Source: Otis tarda
Taxonomy: Eukaryota > Chordata > Aves > Otidiformes > Otididae
NCBI GenBank assembly: GCA_026413225.1
Contig: CM048553.1
Location: 130,762,190 to 130,826,189 of the forward strand
Direction: 5' to 3'
DNA: 64,000 nt
The position numbers and the translations under genes were made by a program. Each line of letters opens with the position of its first letter. Within the stretch, counting starts at the first letter, position 1. Below, piece after piece: positions 36,503 to 49,860 of the stretch. The notes beneath the pieces were generated by a model that ran no database searches, was not told the DNA's origin, and saw only the letters and a program-made list of their open reading frames with translations.

Positions 36503-37466
36503 CTTTACAAACTTGGTTTACATCTCAGAGGGGCAATGATGAATCAGGAAAGCAGTCCAGGCAATAGTTTGGAGATGAGGAAGAAGCTTTTTTTCCAACC
36601 ATTAGATGGAGCTCACAGGGAATCAATGTCTGTGTGCACTACAATACAGTGTATCAGTTATCAGTGGAAACTATTCTGAGAGAGGGATACAATAAAATCT
36701 CAGTGAGTACAAATGAATCCTTAGACACTTTCCTATACAGCCTTGACATTTTCCGCCATAATAATTTTTCATCAAAGTACTTTCCATAATATCAGAATCT
36801 TCTATGATAAAATCTGAATTTTCACTTCAAAATATTTGGAAAACAAATGCATTTCAAGTCGTTTTGACTTGAATTGCATCATTGAGGTACAGATAATCAA
36901 ACAAAAAAGAACCCTATGGGAAAAAGTTCTGAATACCCCAACCTCATTTAAGTCATTAAAGTATATGCAAAGGTGCTCATAAATTATTAGAGGAAATCTG
37001 TCTCAAAATTCTGGGGAGATTTATGGTGCTAGGTCTTAACATCAACAACAACACCAACAAAAGGAGTTAAAATTGTCTTACGATTACATAGCACATATAT
37101 TATGGATAAATTTTTTTCTGAATAGTTAAGTCTTATTCTTCTAGTTAGGTTGTTGCTGGAGAAACTCTTGGAAGGAAAGATTTAATTTTTCATGTTAATA
37201 ACATCATTTGCATAAAATATCACAGAAAGCTGATATGTGATTGGAATTAATGAAAAGAGAAAAGAAAAAAATGTTGTCACTGAAACTGATCTTTCTTTGA
37301 AACTTATTTTATTTGAAAATTCATCCAAATATATTTTTAAAGAAAAGTTAAACTAAAACTTCCAGTCATGTGCCTATAATTCTGTGTTGATAATTCATAT
37401 GAAGAGCAGTGGTGTAAGAAAGGAAATAAGTGATAGTCCAATGACGATCTAACAACTGAAACAACC
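36491..37466. other. Unique AT-rich stretch
   Basis: No gene or repeat was recognised apart from a short CAA-rich patch near 37045 ('catcaacaacaacaccaaca'). Confidence 0.5.
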
Positions 37467-37550
37467 CACTGGAACAGGTTGCCCAGAGAGGTGGTTGATG
37501 CCCCATCCCTGGAAACGTTCAAGGCCAGGTTGGATGAGGCTCTGAGCAAT
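37467..37550 (+). mobile_element. CR1 fragment lacking both ends
   Basis: About 84 bp, from 'cactggaacaggttgcccag' through 'gatgccccatccctgg' to 'gatgaggctctgagcaat', match the other CR1 copies closely. Unlike every other copy here, the conserved 3' end ('ggttggactagatgacct' plus tail) is absent and unique DNA follows directly. 5' truncation is normal for CR1, but loss of the 3' end needs a later deletion or a different origin. Confidence 0.9.
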
Positions 37551-40500
37551 GAAATACGAACAGAAATGCCTGTGTGTCTAAGCACTAGAACAGCAGAAAA
37601 GGGTTAAAAGAAATGGCTTGCATTTATCATGAAAAACACTATCCCCAGGCCATTGCTTCAAGGACACTCTTCCCAGCAGTAAAACTGGGGAATGTGTTGC
37701 TTGCATGAAGACCAAAAGGCCTGCACAGTAATAAGACACAGATGATTTACCAGTGGAAGACCTGCATCCATACACCAAAAGCATGGGAAGAAGACTGCAA
37801 CATATCACATATAACATTTCTTTTCCTGTTAGCTCGCCAGAAAAAGAAACTGTCAACGTATACAGCAAATACATATTCCAAACAAGGGAAAACAGGGGCA
37901 ACAAACGTACCTAAGATTTTTAGAGGCTGAAATAAGCAATATTCTGAGGACCACTCCATTAAGTCCAAAACTGTTTGTTGTCAACCATCAAGAAGCTTGT
38001 GCTGCTGAGTATGCATGTATGGGTGTGTGAGATCATTAATTATATGAAAAAAAGACTGGAATTGTGTAAAGTCAGCTTGGAGATCTTGTGAATAAGGAGA
38101 TCTTGTGACCTTCCCTTTCCTTAAGTTGTCTCACTGAATTTTGCTTGAGCAGAGACGAGACTTTTTCTAGCATTTTTTTCATCCATTCCAGAAACAGGCA
38201 ATGCCAGGAAATACGGTTAGTGCGATAGCCTTGGCTCCACTTAAAATGAAAGAAAGAAGCTCACAGACACTGGTTTGTTGCTATTTGCAGAACAAAGATA
38301 TTTAACGTGTGAGAAAAATATTTTGCACTTAAAATTTTCAAAAATATTCTAAAGTCATAAAAATCTTTTTTTTTTCCCCATGCAAATATGTCTATTTTAT
38401 GTGAGATAAGAAAGGATAACTGTATTTTATCTATCTCTCTATGCACAAATGAAGGTAAAATGTCCTCTACAAATGCAAGTAATTCTGAACAGTGACCATC
38501 ACTTTTTTTTGTTGCACTTTGTATAGTGCTTAAAACAAGAGGACAGAGTTCTCAGTATCTACCATATATACAAAAAAAAAAAAAATGCTAATGAAAGGCT
38601 GAAAAAGTGGGATTGTCAGAATATCTGATCACAAATATTTGAAAGATATAAACAATGAAAACAGACAGGAATTTTACAGGGAACTGAACAGTGTTTCACA
38701 GAATAGAACAGAAGAAAGGCAAATACAAACTGATTTCTAGGAAGAAAATTCATAAGTAAAAAGGTCTATAATATTATGTGCTATCAAATATCAAGTTCTG
38801 GTTTTTGACCTCTGATCTAAATGCTTTCTTTCCTCAGCTGTTTTATGGCATTTAGCTACTATTTTGACAGATGTCTTTGAAATGTGAACAATAAATAATG
38901 CATTAGTATGGATGTTCTACTTACAAGGACTCTGCCTCAACCAGTTAATTTAAATTTTTTATTTCCGTACTTTACATGCATGTCCTCATCTTATCTCTGT
39001 TGAGCCCAAAGATTTTTTTGGGAGAGCAGCAAAGATCATAGGCAAATGCCTTGCTTGAGAGTAGATGTCTGAAGAACTAGGCCTAAAGAATAACCTTGTG
39101 GGTATTTTTCAACAGAAATTATTAGGTCAAGATGTCTGACTTAGGGTTTGTGTAAACAGGAAATAATTTTAAGGGGGTTTGGAGGGTGTTAGCTCTCTAT
39201 ATCATTCTGGGTGTTGGTTTTTATATACAATGTATAAAAGAAATCAAGCTTTCAGAGGTAAGAGTCTTGCATACTTTCTTTCTTAGACTTAGAAGCTAAA
39301 TACTTTTTCACTTGACTTTTATATTCCAGAGTTTAGAGCTTTATTTTTCATAAAATGGCACTATAGAGATTTCAGAAGAATGTTCTGGAGCATTACTTTA
39401 CACTTAAAAGACTCTCTCAATTTGTACGATTTAGAATATAATGTTCTACTATATAAAATTTTATTGGCATTATAGGACATGAGCACTGTAATGATGACAA
39501 AGACAATGATGCCATTTCCAAGAGTTAACTTCATTATAATCGAGAATTGTTGCTATGAATTTTACCTTAATAAGCTCACTGATACACTAAAAATGCAACA
39601 ATAAAAGATGCTTCCTCACATAGGATTTAAATACTGAATTTATTTTTTATTTAACAAGCTTTATCTACACCTGCTATGAATCAGAGATACTGTCAGTCAC
39701 TCATTGCAGTTTCTCTGATTTGTACCGGGTGACCATCTAGCCTTGTAAGTGTTCTCATACAAATGTGGATGGTAAATATACTTGCTATTTGGTTTCCCTA
39801 CTGATTGCATGCAAGACCCTGTTTTCAGTTGTTTACAATTTTGCCAAAGTTTAAACATTTGTGTTGGAATTGCTAATCATGGTTATGTGCTTTACCCTGA
39901 GTAATTTCGGCAGTGAAGGGAATGTTTACATCTATTTTCTGTTAGCTTGAAAATCTATTCACATGGTGTCACATTATAAGCATTTGCAAAATTGCAGTCC
40001 ATGGAGTCTCAATTTACAGTTAATTTTTAATTTTTTTTTTTGTGACCTTGATATTCACAGGATTGTTTCTCACCCATTTTTCTCCTCACTCTTCACACTG
40101 TCATGTGCTGTTTTACCCTGTCTTAGATATGTTTTCCCACAGGTGCCGCCACCCTATACAATCACTCTTTTACCTAAGTAGAAATGTATTTTAACCTTAA
40201 AAATATTTTAACTCTCATTGCAACACATACTTTTAATGTAACCACTGTCAAACTCATAACCTCCACTGTGTTCCTTTCATAGGAATTTAACTACCTGGAT
40301 TTGATCACCCTTTACCTTTCTCTGGATACTTGTATTCAGATCATGAAAGTGATTTCTGGAAAATCCATTCATTGATGAAGCAAGTTAGTTTTCCCAGAAC
40401 TGAGAAGAAATCACGATCTACATAAGCCAAATTGCAAGCATAATCTTCATATTCCAAATATTCATTATGGAATCCATAGTTGCATCAATAAATTTGGTGG

Positions 40501-40846
40501 ATTGTCTACCATAAAACAAAAGGCCAACACATTCTGAAAAATCAGTGGTACTCCTCCTTTTTTGCATAGGATGTTTTACATAGAAAGGATATTTCCACTT
40601 AATTTCTCTATGTTACCAACTTAAAAAGATTTCTTTCTGTTCCAAAGAAATGAGTTCTCATACATCTGACTTCCAATGCTAAGACTATTATCAGTATTCT
40701 CATTTGGTTTAATGTCTAATAAACTGCCTTAGTTCTGCATACACAATAATTTAATTTTCCTGAACTCTGTATTATTTTCATCCAAACATATTCTCACCAT
40801 TTACACTAATTATATCCATTTTACTCTAATATAAACAACTACGGAC
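37551..40846. other. Unique AT-rich stretch
   Basis: About 3.3 kb with no supported gene. Overlapping frames on both strands at 37578-37968 (up to 108 codons) have no recognisable motif and contradict each other. Simple A runs occur at about 38572-38584. Confidence 0.5.
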
Positions 40847-41562
40847 AGTACATGCTGGGGACTACCCAGTTGGAAAGCTGGTCCTTTGAAGAAAAGGACC
40901 TAGGGGATCCTGGTGGACACCAAGCTGAACATGAGCCAGCAACGTGTCCTTGTGGCAAAGAAGGCTAATAGTATCCCGGGCTGCATTAGACAAAGCATTG
41001 CCAGCAGATTGAGGGAGGTGATCCTTCCCCTCTACTCAGCACTGGTGAGTCCACACCTGGAGTGTTGGGTCCAGGTACCTGCTCCCCAGTACAAGAGAGA
41101 CATGGACATACTGGAGAGAGACCAGTGAAGGGCCACAAAGATTATTAAGGGACAAAAGCATCTCTTCTATAAGGGAAGGCTGAGAGAGCTGGGACTGCTC
41201 AGCCTGGAGAATAAAAGGCTCAGGGAGGATCTCATCAAGCATACAAATACCTGAATGGAGACTGTAAAGAGGATGGAGCCAGGCTCTTTTTTTGTGGTGC
41301 CTAGTGACAGGACAAAAGGCAATGGGAACAAACTGAAACACAAGGAAATCTGTCCAAACATCAGGAAACACTTTTTCTCTGTGAAAGTGGCTGAGAACTG
41401 GCACAGGTTGCCCAGAGACATTTGGAGTGTCCCTCCTTGGAAATATCAAAAGCCACATGGACATGGTCCTGGGCAACCAGCTGTAGGTGGCCCTCCTTGA
41501 GCAAGGGGGGATTGGACCCAATGATCTCTGGAGATAGCTTACCACCTCAGCCATTCTGTGAC
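40847..41562 (+). mobile_element. CR1 LINE, 5'-truncated, about 0.7 kb, long ORF2 remnant
   Basis: This is the longest single CR1 copy here. In order: 'cagttggaaagctggtcctt', 'ggtggacaccaagctgaaca', 'gggaggtgatccttccc', 'ccccagtacaagagagacat', 'ggctgagagagctgggac', 'ggatggagccaggctctttt', 'aggaaacactttttctctgt', 'attggacccaatgatctctg' and a short 'ccattctgtg' end. Conceptual translation from 40913 gives CR1 reverse transcriptase thumb-region words such as '[15 protein letters not shown]' and '[17 protein letters not shown]', then a stop after '[10 protein letters not shown]'. The rest is split over other frames. The copy is old and dead, and has a different 3'-end type from the 34604 and 36042 copies. 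It abuts a probable LTR. Confidence 0.95.
40913..41128 (+). pseudogene. CR1 ORF2 fragment, prematurely stopped
   Basis: 71 codons of CR1 ORF2 carry '[19 protein letters not shown]', '[20 protein letters not shown]' and '[11 protein letters not shown]', matching the remembered post-palm part of the CR1 reverse transcriptase. A stop at 41126-41128 ends the frame where the family's frame normally continues into the RLRELGL region. That region is present downstream at the DNA level ('gctgagagagctgggactg', about 41180) but in disrupted frames. No function is expected. Confidence 0.8.
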
Positions 41563-42149
41563 AACAATGGAGAGTAAGGCCTATAGAGGAACATTTACTA
41601 CTCCAGAGGAAAGGGATTTGTACCGGTATATGGAAAGAGACAGTATCTGCTCCCTTAAGGGTGTGTGGTCAAGGACCTTTCCAATGCAGGACGGGATAAT
41701 AAGAAAAGAAGGAAACCATAAACAAGAACATACAGGTTCTCAAACTTGACCAACAAATAAGGGAGACAGTAATGAGAGCAAAACTGGTCAGTCACACAAA
41801 CTGATGAGTGTGTGGAATGTGGGAGTGCTTATTTCATTAAGATTATATGATTGAGGACCTTACAAAATGAGCTGATAAGGAAAAGGGTGAAGCCATACAG
41901 AAAGCAGAGACATAAATCTGACAAACATAACACAGACAAAGACAAGAAAAAAACCTTGTCAGTAACACGAATTGATGGGCTATCCTGAAACCACATAGTC
42001 CAGGCAAACCAGGACTTTGCTACTGATAAGGATGTAGACCTGAGGGTCCAGGATGTTGGAGGGGAGTCAGTGAAACTACACAAACTGATGAAGGAATGTG
42101 CAGGGGAAGAGAGTGAGGAGGAACAAAACAGGGAATAGACAGAAAGGGA

Positions 42150-42157
42150 TATAAAAG
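42150..42157 (+). promoter_or_regulatory. TATA box of the putative LTR
   Basis: 'tataaaag' within 'gggatataaaaggggcc' is a canonical RNA polymerase II TATA box in the position expected between U3 and R. Transcription would start roughly 25-35 bases downstream, around 42180. Present-day activity is unknown. Confidence 0.6.
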
Positions 42158-42214
42158 GGGCCACTTGCATGTAAAACGAAGTCTGTCAGTACTCTTGTCT
42201 GACCAAGCCCTGTG

Positions 42215-42242
42215 TCTGATCACCACAGTCTGATCACCACAG
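42215..42242 (+). repeat. 14-bp tandem duplication in the LTR R/U5-like region
   Basis: 'tctgatcaccacag' occurs twice back to back with no difference between copies. It may be a copy-specific duplication or a subfamily trait. Confidence 0.9.
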
Positions 42243-42690
42243 TCTGTCCTATCTTCTTATTAAGTTCTTTCTTATCTACCTCTCTGTGTAATCTCACTTT
42301 CTATCCCATGCATATGTGTGCTGTGGCACTAAGCACCGGCTACTGCCTGTGGAACAAGTTTGTGAATGCTGCATGTTTGCTAGTCAGCATTAAGCTGGGC
42401 CGGTCAGTGGGTAGGGGGACACATGAAGCAGGTAAGGGGGCCTGGGATCCATGCAGGGGTATCAGGCAGACGGACGGTGTGCCTGTATTCAGGGAACCTA
42501 CAAATATGTGTGTGCTTGTGAACCCTCAGACTGTTGTGTGTGTGCCTGCACTAGTGAACACGTCTCTACCAGCTGAAGAGGAGCAAGGGGACTTGACTGT
42601 CTGTGTTCATATTTTATGAGTCCTGTGTGTGGGTGCAGTTGGAGGCAGAATCTTGTAAGCAGTAGTTTAGGGTGAATAGTTAACCTTACA

Positions 42691-45600
42691 GACAGCTAAG
42701 TTTTAGTTTTGGAGTCACACTTTTGGGCTTCCAGCAAAAGAACAACGCATCTGTCAAGGCAGAGGTTTACTTGGAAGAATATGTCCTATCAACACAAAAC
42801 CATAAGCACCAAGCTGATTGCCCTCTTGATCAGCAGTTCCTTCAGACATGTTGCCTTTGTTTGTGGGATCACAGGATTATTTTCTAGCAGGACTCTTCTT
42901 ACTGAAGTTCAGAAGATCTTAGCTTGTGCTTCTTGTTAAACTTCTTAAATATTGGTAAGAATCACTGTCTAATTGTTCATCTTCTTTGCTAGTTTTGACA
43001 AAATATGATTGTACCTACATTCAACAACCAAACAACTGAAGTCAAGCAACATAAAAAAGAACAGGTGCTATTCTATTGCTGATTTCAGGTACATACAGAA
43101 AAAACAATCATTTTCCTTTTTACACAGGTGTACTTTTTAAATTAACTTTTATGCCAGTAAGGCCAAGACTTGGGCTTGTGCAAATGGCTGCATTTTAAAA
43201 CAAAGGAATTTAATTTCTTAGTGGATGGAGGAGGAAACAATACTCAGCAATTTAGGATCATAATGTCTTGGGCAGAACAATAGAGAAAAAGCAGTGGACA
43301 GGCTGAATAGGTTTGACTTCTCCAAGCAGAGATGCTTTTGCTGGAGTTCTGTCAAGGGAGCTATAGCTTGTGAATTGTAACCTTTGTTATAAATCCAGAA
43401 TAAATTCCACTTGTGAAAATCAAGTAAGCATTACACAGAGTTAAGCAATATTAAGTAGGTGTCCCATTGACAAAAATGAACTAGGCTCAGAAAAAAAACA
43501 TTTGTTAAATATAAATTAGGGCCTCTCAGAAACAATCTCCATAAAATATAGGGAAGTATGCCTCCACAAGCACAACAGGAAACAAAGGACATACATCATA
43601 TGTGGCAAAATAATTATGGAATGCAACTTTATCACATGTGGCCAATGTTTCCAATTATTTCTGTAAAATAAAGCCATTTTTTTCCATTAACGATGTTGCA
43701 GATAACTCACTCAGAGGATCATTATTGGTAGGAGAACTCTCCATCTCTTTAATGAGGAGCTCACAGGCCTTGAAATGATACTGAAGTAATTATAAGATTG
43801 GCTCAAAAGTGAGAGTGAAAACTTCCATGGAGATGTATACCAAGCTAACATGGAATTGAAGAGTCCCCCAGAGAGTGAACAAATGTAGGGTGGCCTTAAT
43901 GTGCTTTCACTTCTTACTGAATAGTTAATTATAAGGATATGTTGATAAACTGTTGCCAGTTTCTTCACTGGAAAGCACATTCTTTTCTCACCCATGAGAA
44001 AAAATTATGAACATGTACAAATATGTTGGGAGAAATGAAAAGCTTTGAACTTTGACAGCAAGATAATAAAAGGAGTGTATTTCATTTGTTTATTGCAATT
44101 TGCAAATGTTAACTGTTAAAATAGATGAATCTGAGTGAAGACACATGTCAGCATGCCTTCTGTAATCTAGAATGTTTTCAGGTCAGCAGAATAATTCACA
44201 GTGACAACTTATTGTTTTATTTCGTTTACTTCCTCTGTGTCTTTTACTTAATCCTGGAGTGAAGTTCTTAATAGTCTGAGGTACAGAGCAACAGATGAAG
44301 CTATGTCAAAGGTTTCACATGAATGCTGTGCTCACTTCCCTTCCATCTCAAAATGATGGAAGGGAAACAGAAGATAGTAAATGAAAAGAATTAAAATGTT
44401 TAAAAGGATGGTACTTTACTTAATCAGGAAACACCTGAGAGAGCAGAAAATATGACACTGGTGTACCATCAATTCAGGCACATCAGTAAACAAACATACA
44501 CAAAAGTGTGTTTCAAAGGCAGACTGAAACTTCATTTCTAACTACACGTATATAAACATAAAACAGACACAAAACCTTTTCCCCACAACAGCTTGTGACT
44601 ACATGGTATCAATATCCCTTGACCCAATGAACAACCATGTTGCTACCATGGAAGCATACCTAGTCTTTGCTAATCTGAGCATCTCCATCCTATCTGCCAT
44701 CGCACATAGCACCAGCCTTGTAGGAAGTCCCTTGTCCTTGTCCTTGTGTTTGAACACACTGAGCACAAGTACAGGTTTCCTCCTTGGTTGTGACTGTTGT
44801 AACAGTTTGTGAAGTTACTTCCCTATGTAGTGTAGACAAGAAAATAAAGCAAATATTTTGGCCAGTCCAGCCTTCCTAGGAGAATTTCTTCTTGCCTTCT
44901 TGCTCATGGAAGCAATTGGATAGTCTATAGCATAAGCTCAGACTCATGGATCAGCCCAGCTGAACATGAGTGGGTTAGGTCACTGCTGTCTACTTCAGAT
45001 CTATCCAAAAGTATTTAAAGAGCCCCCTGCAGTTCCTTTGCACAATAAAATCCTATCTAAAACCCAGGGAATGGAAGATGTAATGTCAAATTCTTTAAGG
45101 ATAACCTCAACCTTAAGAACTGTTGCACCTTACTGCTCTGGGAAACGGCATTATCACACTAAGGATGTAAGCTTAGACACTTTCTATATAAAGCAATTGC
45201 AATCTAAGTGAGAAAAAATGACATTGGACTACCTTCATATTCTATATAATAAAGAGGAGCAAGGAGCCTGACTGTGTCCTAATGTAAAATTTTAGCAATG
45301 TCAGAGCTTCCAAGAAGGCCCCAGCTCTATGCACATGAACTGCCCACATAGTGCAAAGCACTCATAGTGTAACTGAATCAGAGCTATAATGTCTCACTAA
45401 AGGAATTAAATGAAGTGAATATCCATTCATTTTTATGGGAATACTGCAAGTGTTAGGTTTGGAAGGTTAAGTTTGAAATAGTATGCTGGTAAGTGGTACT
45501 GCAATGACTAGACTTTCTGGTCAACTAAGCAGGACAACAATAGTTGGGGAGATTTTCCTCTTCAGTAAAGAATTTGCAAGCCCAGCAATGCACGCAAGAG

Positions 45601-48600
45601 AAACAATAAGTATACCATCTCATTGCATATGACCTCTTGGTAGCCCTGAGATGCTATGCTGAACAATGCACAGCTTGGGCCTAATTTACTGGGAATATTA
45701 TTACAAGTTAAAATAGTGTCATGGGAAAGCTGAGGTGTCTGGTCCTTTATAATAAAAACTGCACTTATAAATCAGTGATAGTATCAGACATCTTATATTG
45801 TCATGGATTTAAAAAATGCAATAAAAAGTATGTTTGAAAGAGTTAATGAGCGAATTCAAGAGCAATAAAAGATCACAAGACTAGCCATTTAGCCCAGCCA
45901 AAGAAAATGGTGGTAAATTGTAACCAGGTGTTTTTATTTCCTGATTCACAAAGCACTGCAAACTCAGCACTCTGTGCTAGAAAGGGCAAGATGCAGACTC
46001 ACATACACAGAACATTCATCAGATTCACCTAGCCCTTATAAAACTTTAGACTTCCCAGCTTAATTTAATCAGTTACAATTGATGTACGTTGCAAGGAAGT
46101 GGTGTGACTAATAAGAGAAAGCTGTGATGATGCAGGTGACCAGACAAATGTAGCAAAATTTCTTTATTTATTAGTGCTATGTAGTTTTGCATAGGCTACT
46201 TCTTTGTCACACGGATAATTAAATTTTATTTCAGTCACTGAGTCAGAATGTCTTTGTACAGTGTGGCTTCCTAGCATCAGGCTGGGGACCGTGCTGCAGT
46301 ATCAATTCTAAAAGTCCACTGTACTTTTTTTAACGGCTTCTGACAAGAGAGGTAAGAAGTATAGAAGGATTTTAAAACATAGTTGATAAGTATTTCTTTT
46401 AGATAAACTGCAAGAGATTCTAAAAAAATCTGAGCCTTAAAATGTTCCTTAGCTAACGCTTCTCCTTATTTGGAAATTGCACGGAAGATTCTTTGTTTTC
46501 CTTTTTAGCATGGTGGGTATTTTATTTCTTGTTTACCTGCTTAGCAGTAAAAAACAGTTCACATTTAAAGATACTTTTACTCCTATCTTGGGAATCCCAC
46601 CTTGTTGCCTGTTGGCAGGCTGGATGTACATAAATCTTCTATACGTCCTGTGTCATATTTGACACGCCTGTGTTTATGCCTGGCTAACCTAGGGCATCTC
46701 AGTAAACATCATATGTTATAATCAGTGGGTATCTACTACATTCAGGTAGACATCTGATTATAATGGAAGTTTAGACACCTCCAGCTTGATTCAGACAGCC
46801 TATGTAGATATATAGATAATAATTAAAGGGGTCTTAAGAATGAACTGACTACCCTGAGCTTGACTCAGTCATCTGCATAATAGATGCCTACTGAGTTCTT
46901 AGAAGGTCTAAGTTTTCCAAGATATCTTCTTAAGTCTGGCAGATATGGTACAGCATTTGCAGAGTACCTGTACTGTTCTGGAGCACTAACTGGAAACCAT
47001 GGCATCCTGCAACATCTCCCATGGCACTAGAAAGCTAGGTGTAAGCAATTTAATCAAGCCTTTAATTACTGTATCTTAGTGTGATATTTAACTGAGCTAC
47101 TCCGCCCTGTTAAGAGAACACTTTTGGCCATGTTCAGAAGCACATCTGTACATGGGAGCTTAAAACAGAAAAATTGATCCTTTAATAGATATTAGGTATC
47201 AACTGGGAAGCAGCTCGAGTGAAGGAATATTTCATTCATCCCTAATTTGCTTCTCAGGTTTCTATGAGATCTTTAGGAGTTATTTAGACTGAGAAGAAGA
47301 ATTCATCTTGACTGATGCACTGGCTCTACAGAAAGGCATTGGCAGATTTGCACTGTTAGGCTGCTAGAAATTTGGCTTCCATAGACAAAAGAATATGGGT
47401 CTGTGCACATTAAGGAAAAGATCAAGAAAGAAGAAGAAATTTCTTGGGGAACTAAAGAGGTGATTCAGTCAAAATAGCTGTTTGAATTGAATATTGAAAC
47501 TGAAAATTTGTGCCATCTGCAGTGATGTGAATGCAGCACTGGTATGAAACAAGCTGATTAATTTCATATACTTGGTTTAACACCCGGCAATTGTAACAAC
47601 AGTTGGTCATTAATCCAGAATAAAAAGTGTTTGACACAGTGGGTAAAAAAAGTCCATTCAAAAACTCATGAGTTATCCAGTACTTAAAATAATTAAACAG
47701 ATTAAAATAACATAGTTTTGTTGCACACAAGAACAAAAGTGATATATTGGGCAGATTACAGTCCAGCATCTTATCTTTTAAAATTTCTTTTCCTTATTTA
47801 ACTTTCAGCTTGGGGGGGAAAAAAATTATGTCATTCTCTTACCACCTATACAGCAAAGAAATTCCACATATATAAAGGCTATTTATATTCTGCCATAAAA
47901 CAATTTAAGCAAAGAATTCCACAGTTTGAGTGAAGTCTGCAACATGTTCCTCCACACAGCATCTGTCTTCTCAAATTAAAGACACTTTAGTCAGGAATCC
48001 TGAGTGCTTGAAAACTGGCATTTTATAATTTAACACTATGAATGATCTTGTTTGTTTTTATTCTCCTTACATTGTTCATCTGAGAAGTATGTTTGGAGGA
48101 AATTGAGCTATAAATAACATATCTTTTAAATGATATTTTTATGGCAAATGGTCTTGAAATAAACTCTCTTTACTCTGTGAAATCAACTAGGGGTTTTGGG
48201 GTTTTGTGTTTTGCTTTTTTGGTTTGGTGTTTTGTGGGTTTTTTATTATTATTTGGCTGAATTTTTCAAGCATTTTGCAGCATTTCAAGCATTTGAGCAG
48301 CATTTTCACATTATGAAATAACACTTTTAGCAATGATATTCACAGACGTACCACTGCCATTTCCTTAAACACGATCACACTCTTTCCTGCCTAGCTGTTA
48401 CTGAATCTCTTCAGTGCAGGGTCTCCCTTTCCGAGAAACCTAGGTTTCTGTTGGATGTTTTTAAAAATAAGGACTATCAGGAAGGGACTAAATATCATTC
48501 TGAAAAGACAGTTTTGCAACATAGATGCATAGCTGCATATTTCTTGTTTGCAATTCCACATGGTACTTAGTGAAGGCATACATCTGTGTTATGACATTAC

Positions 48601-49860
48601 ATTAATTGTAACCATTTTTATTGCAGTAGGAAATACTTCAAATAAAATGATTACTGTGAAGAACCACAATTTTTCTATTCTATAGATTTGAATGGAATGT
48701 TTTCTTTGTGTCTTCCTCTTAAACATTTGTCTCAAGATGCTGTCAGAGACAAACCACAGAACTACATGAACTTGTGGCCTTTCTTAAGTTATTGTGCATT
48801 GTCCATTGAAAAAGGAAGTACCCCACATAACTACTCTTGTAATGTTGAATAAATAATCTCTTGTTCATTTTGAATAAATAATCATCAAAGAAAAGCTTGA
48901 GAATATATATGATGACAACTTGTTTACTGCTGAGATTTACTGAAACATTTGCTGATATTCAGAGAGCCAGGGTCAGATTCATACAGTAGTTCTGAAACCA
49001 ACATCTTAAGCAAACACTTGGACTGATATAAAAGAAAATTTCAGGCATTTTTTATTCTACTACAAATATTTTGGATGGTAATATCTGGCTCAAATGTCTA
49101 CATTCCTATCACTTGATATTGCTAACTTTGAAATAGGTAAGAAAGTTCTTAGATTTAAATACCATGAAAACTTAGGTTTTATATGAGGTGTGTTGATTTT
49201 CTTGAGAAATGGAACAGCAAAGAAGCAGCAGCAATATCAGTATTTAAAAGCAAATATTATAAATTACTTGTTTGTTCTACATTTTGATAGCTTTGATCCT
49301 AATGAGATTTGAGAGCAGTCACATAGGCATAAATCAAACATCTTTCTCAAAAGCCATACTAATTTAGTTATTTTTTCCAAAGATTAAAATAATAATGACT
49401 TTCACTTTAATAATTACACTTTTTTAATTCCCAAGGGAAAATTTATAGTAGTATACATGTATTAAGATATGAATAGGCTTTCATTCATACAGAGCACTAA
49501 TAACAAGTCCTGAAAGTAAACATTTACAATAGAGTAAATGATATAGTTTACAATATTAAAGGCTGGAACCAAGAATCAAATGCAGGGATGATAATGTCTG
49601 CAAAACACTGAGCACTGAACATTATAGTCTACCATGATTAAGATAGAGTATGTAATTAATCTTTGTGGTGGTTTGGAATTCTTCAAGGTAAGATCAAAAA
49701 GAAATCTATAATATGTAAGTGCAATCTAGGAGTATTTACACACCTTCAAAAGAGAAGTCTGCAAAAATCCAGACCTTCTGCTTAAGCAACAAAGAGTCAG
49801 CAGAGAGTAGCTACTGACTGGACTGACTTCCTTGGGCCTACCACGCTGTTGCACATACCC
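42691..49860. other. Long unique AT-rich stretch without a gene
   Basis: About 7 kb with no recognisable transposon or gene. 48188-48245 is a G/T-only-like patch containing 'ggggttttggggttttg'. 47980-48130 is a quiet AT-rich segment. Open frames of up to 105 codons (for example 47452-47769, minus) have no family features. Confidence 0.5.
48188..48245 (+). repeat. G/T-rich low-complexity tract
   Basis: Runs of G separated by T runs, starting 'aggggttttggggttttgtg'. The G-runs could form a quadruplex on this strand. Confidence 0.7.

Larger units (their letters stand above)
41563..42690 (+). mobile_element. Probable endogenous retrovirus LTR (solo)
   Basis: The segment differs in composition from the unique DNA around it and has LTR-like organisation. 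A U3-like region carries three spaced copies of a 'gtcagt...acac.aa.tgatg' phrase (41788, 41958, 42066). A TATA box lies at 42150-42157 with an R/U5-like region downstream, where 'tctgatcaccacag' is tandemly duplicated (42215-42228 and 42229-42242). GT-rich U5-like sequence extends to about 42650. I recognise the style of avian ERVL-type LTRs but cannot name the family. No gag, pol or env similarity is seen on either side, so it is probably a solo LTR. Neither edge is fixed: the left edge abuts a CR1 tail and the right edge is set tentatively at 'aaccttaca'. No target-site duplication was found. Confidence 0.6.

Noticed and set aside
41036-41554. 172-codon minus frame
   Set aside because: It is antisense to the CR1 copy at 40847-41562; CR1 antisense frames are commonly open by composition.
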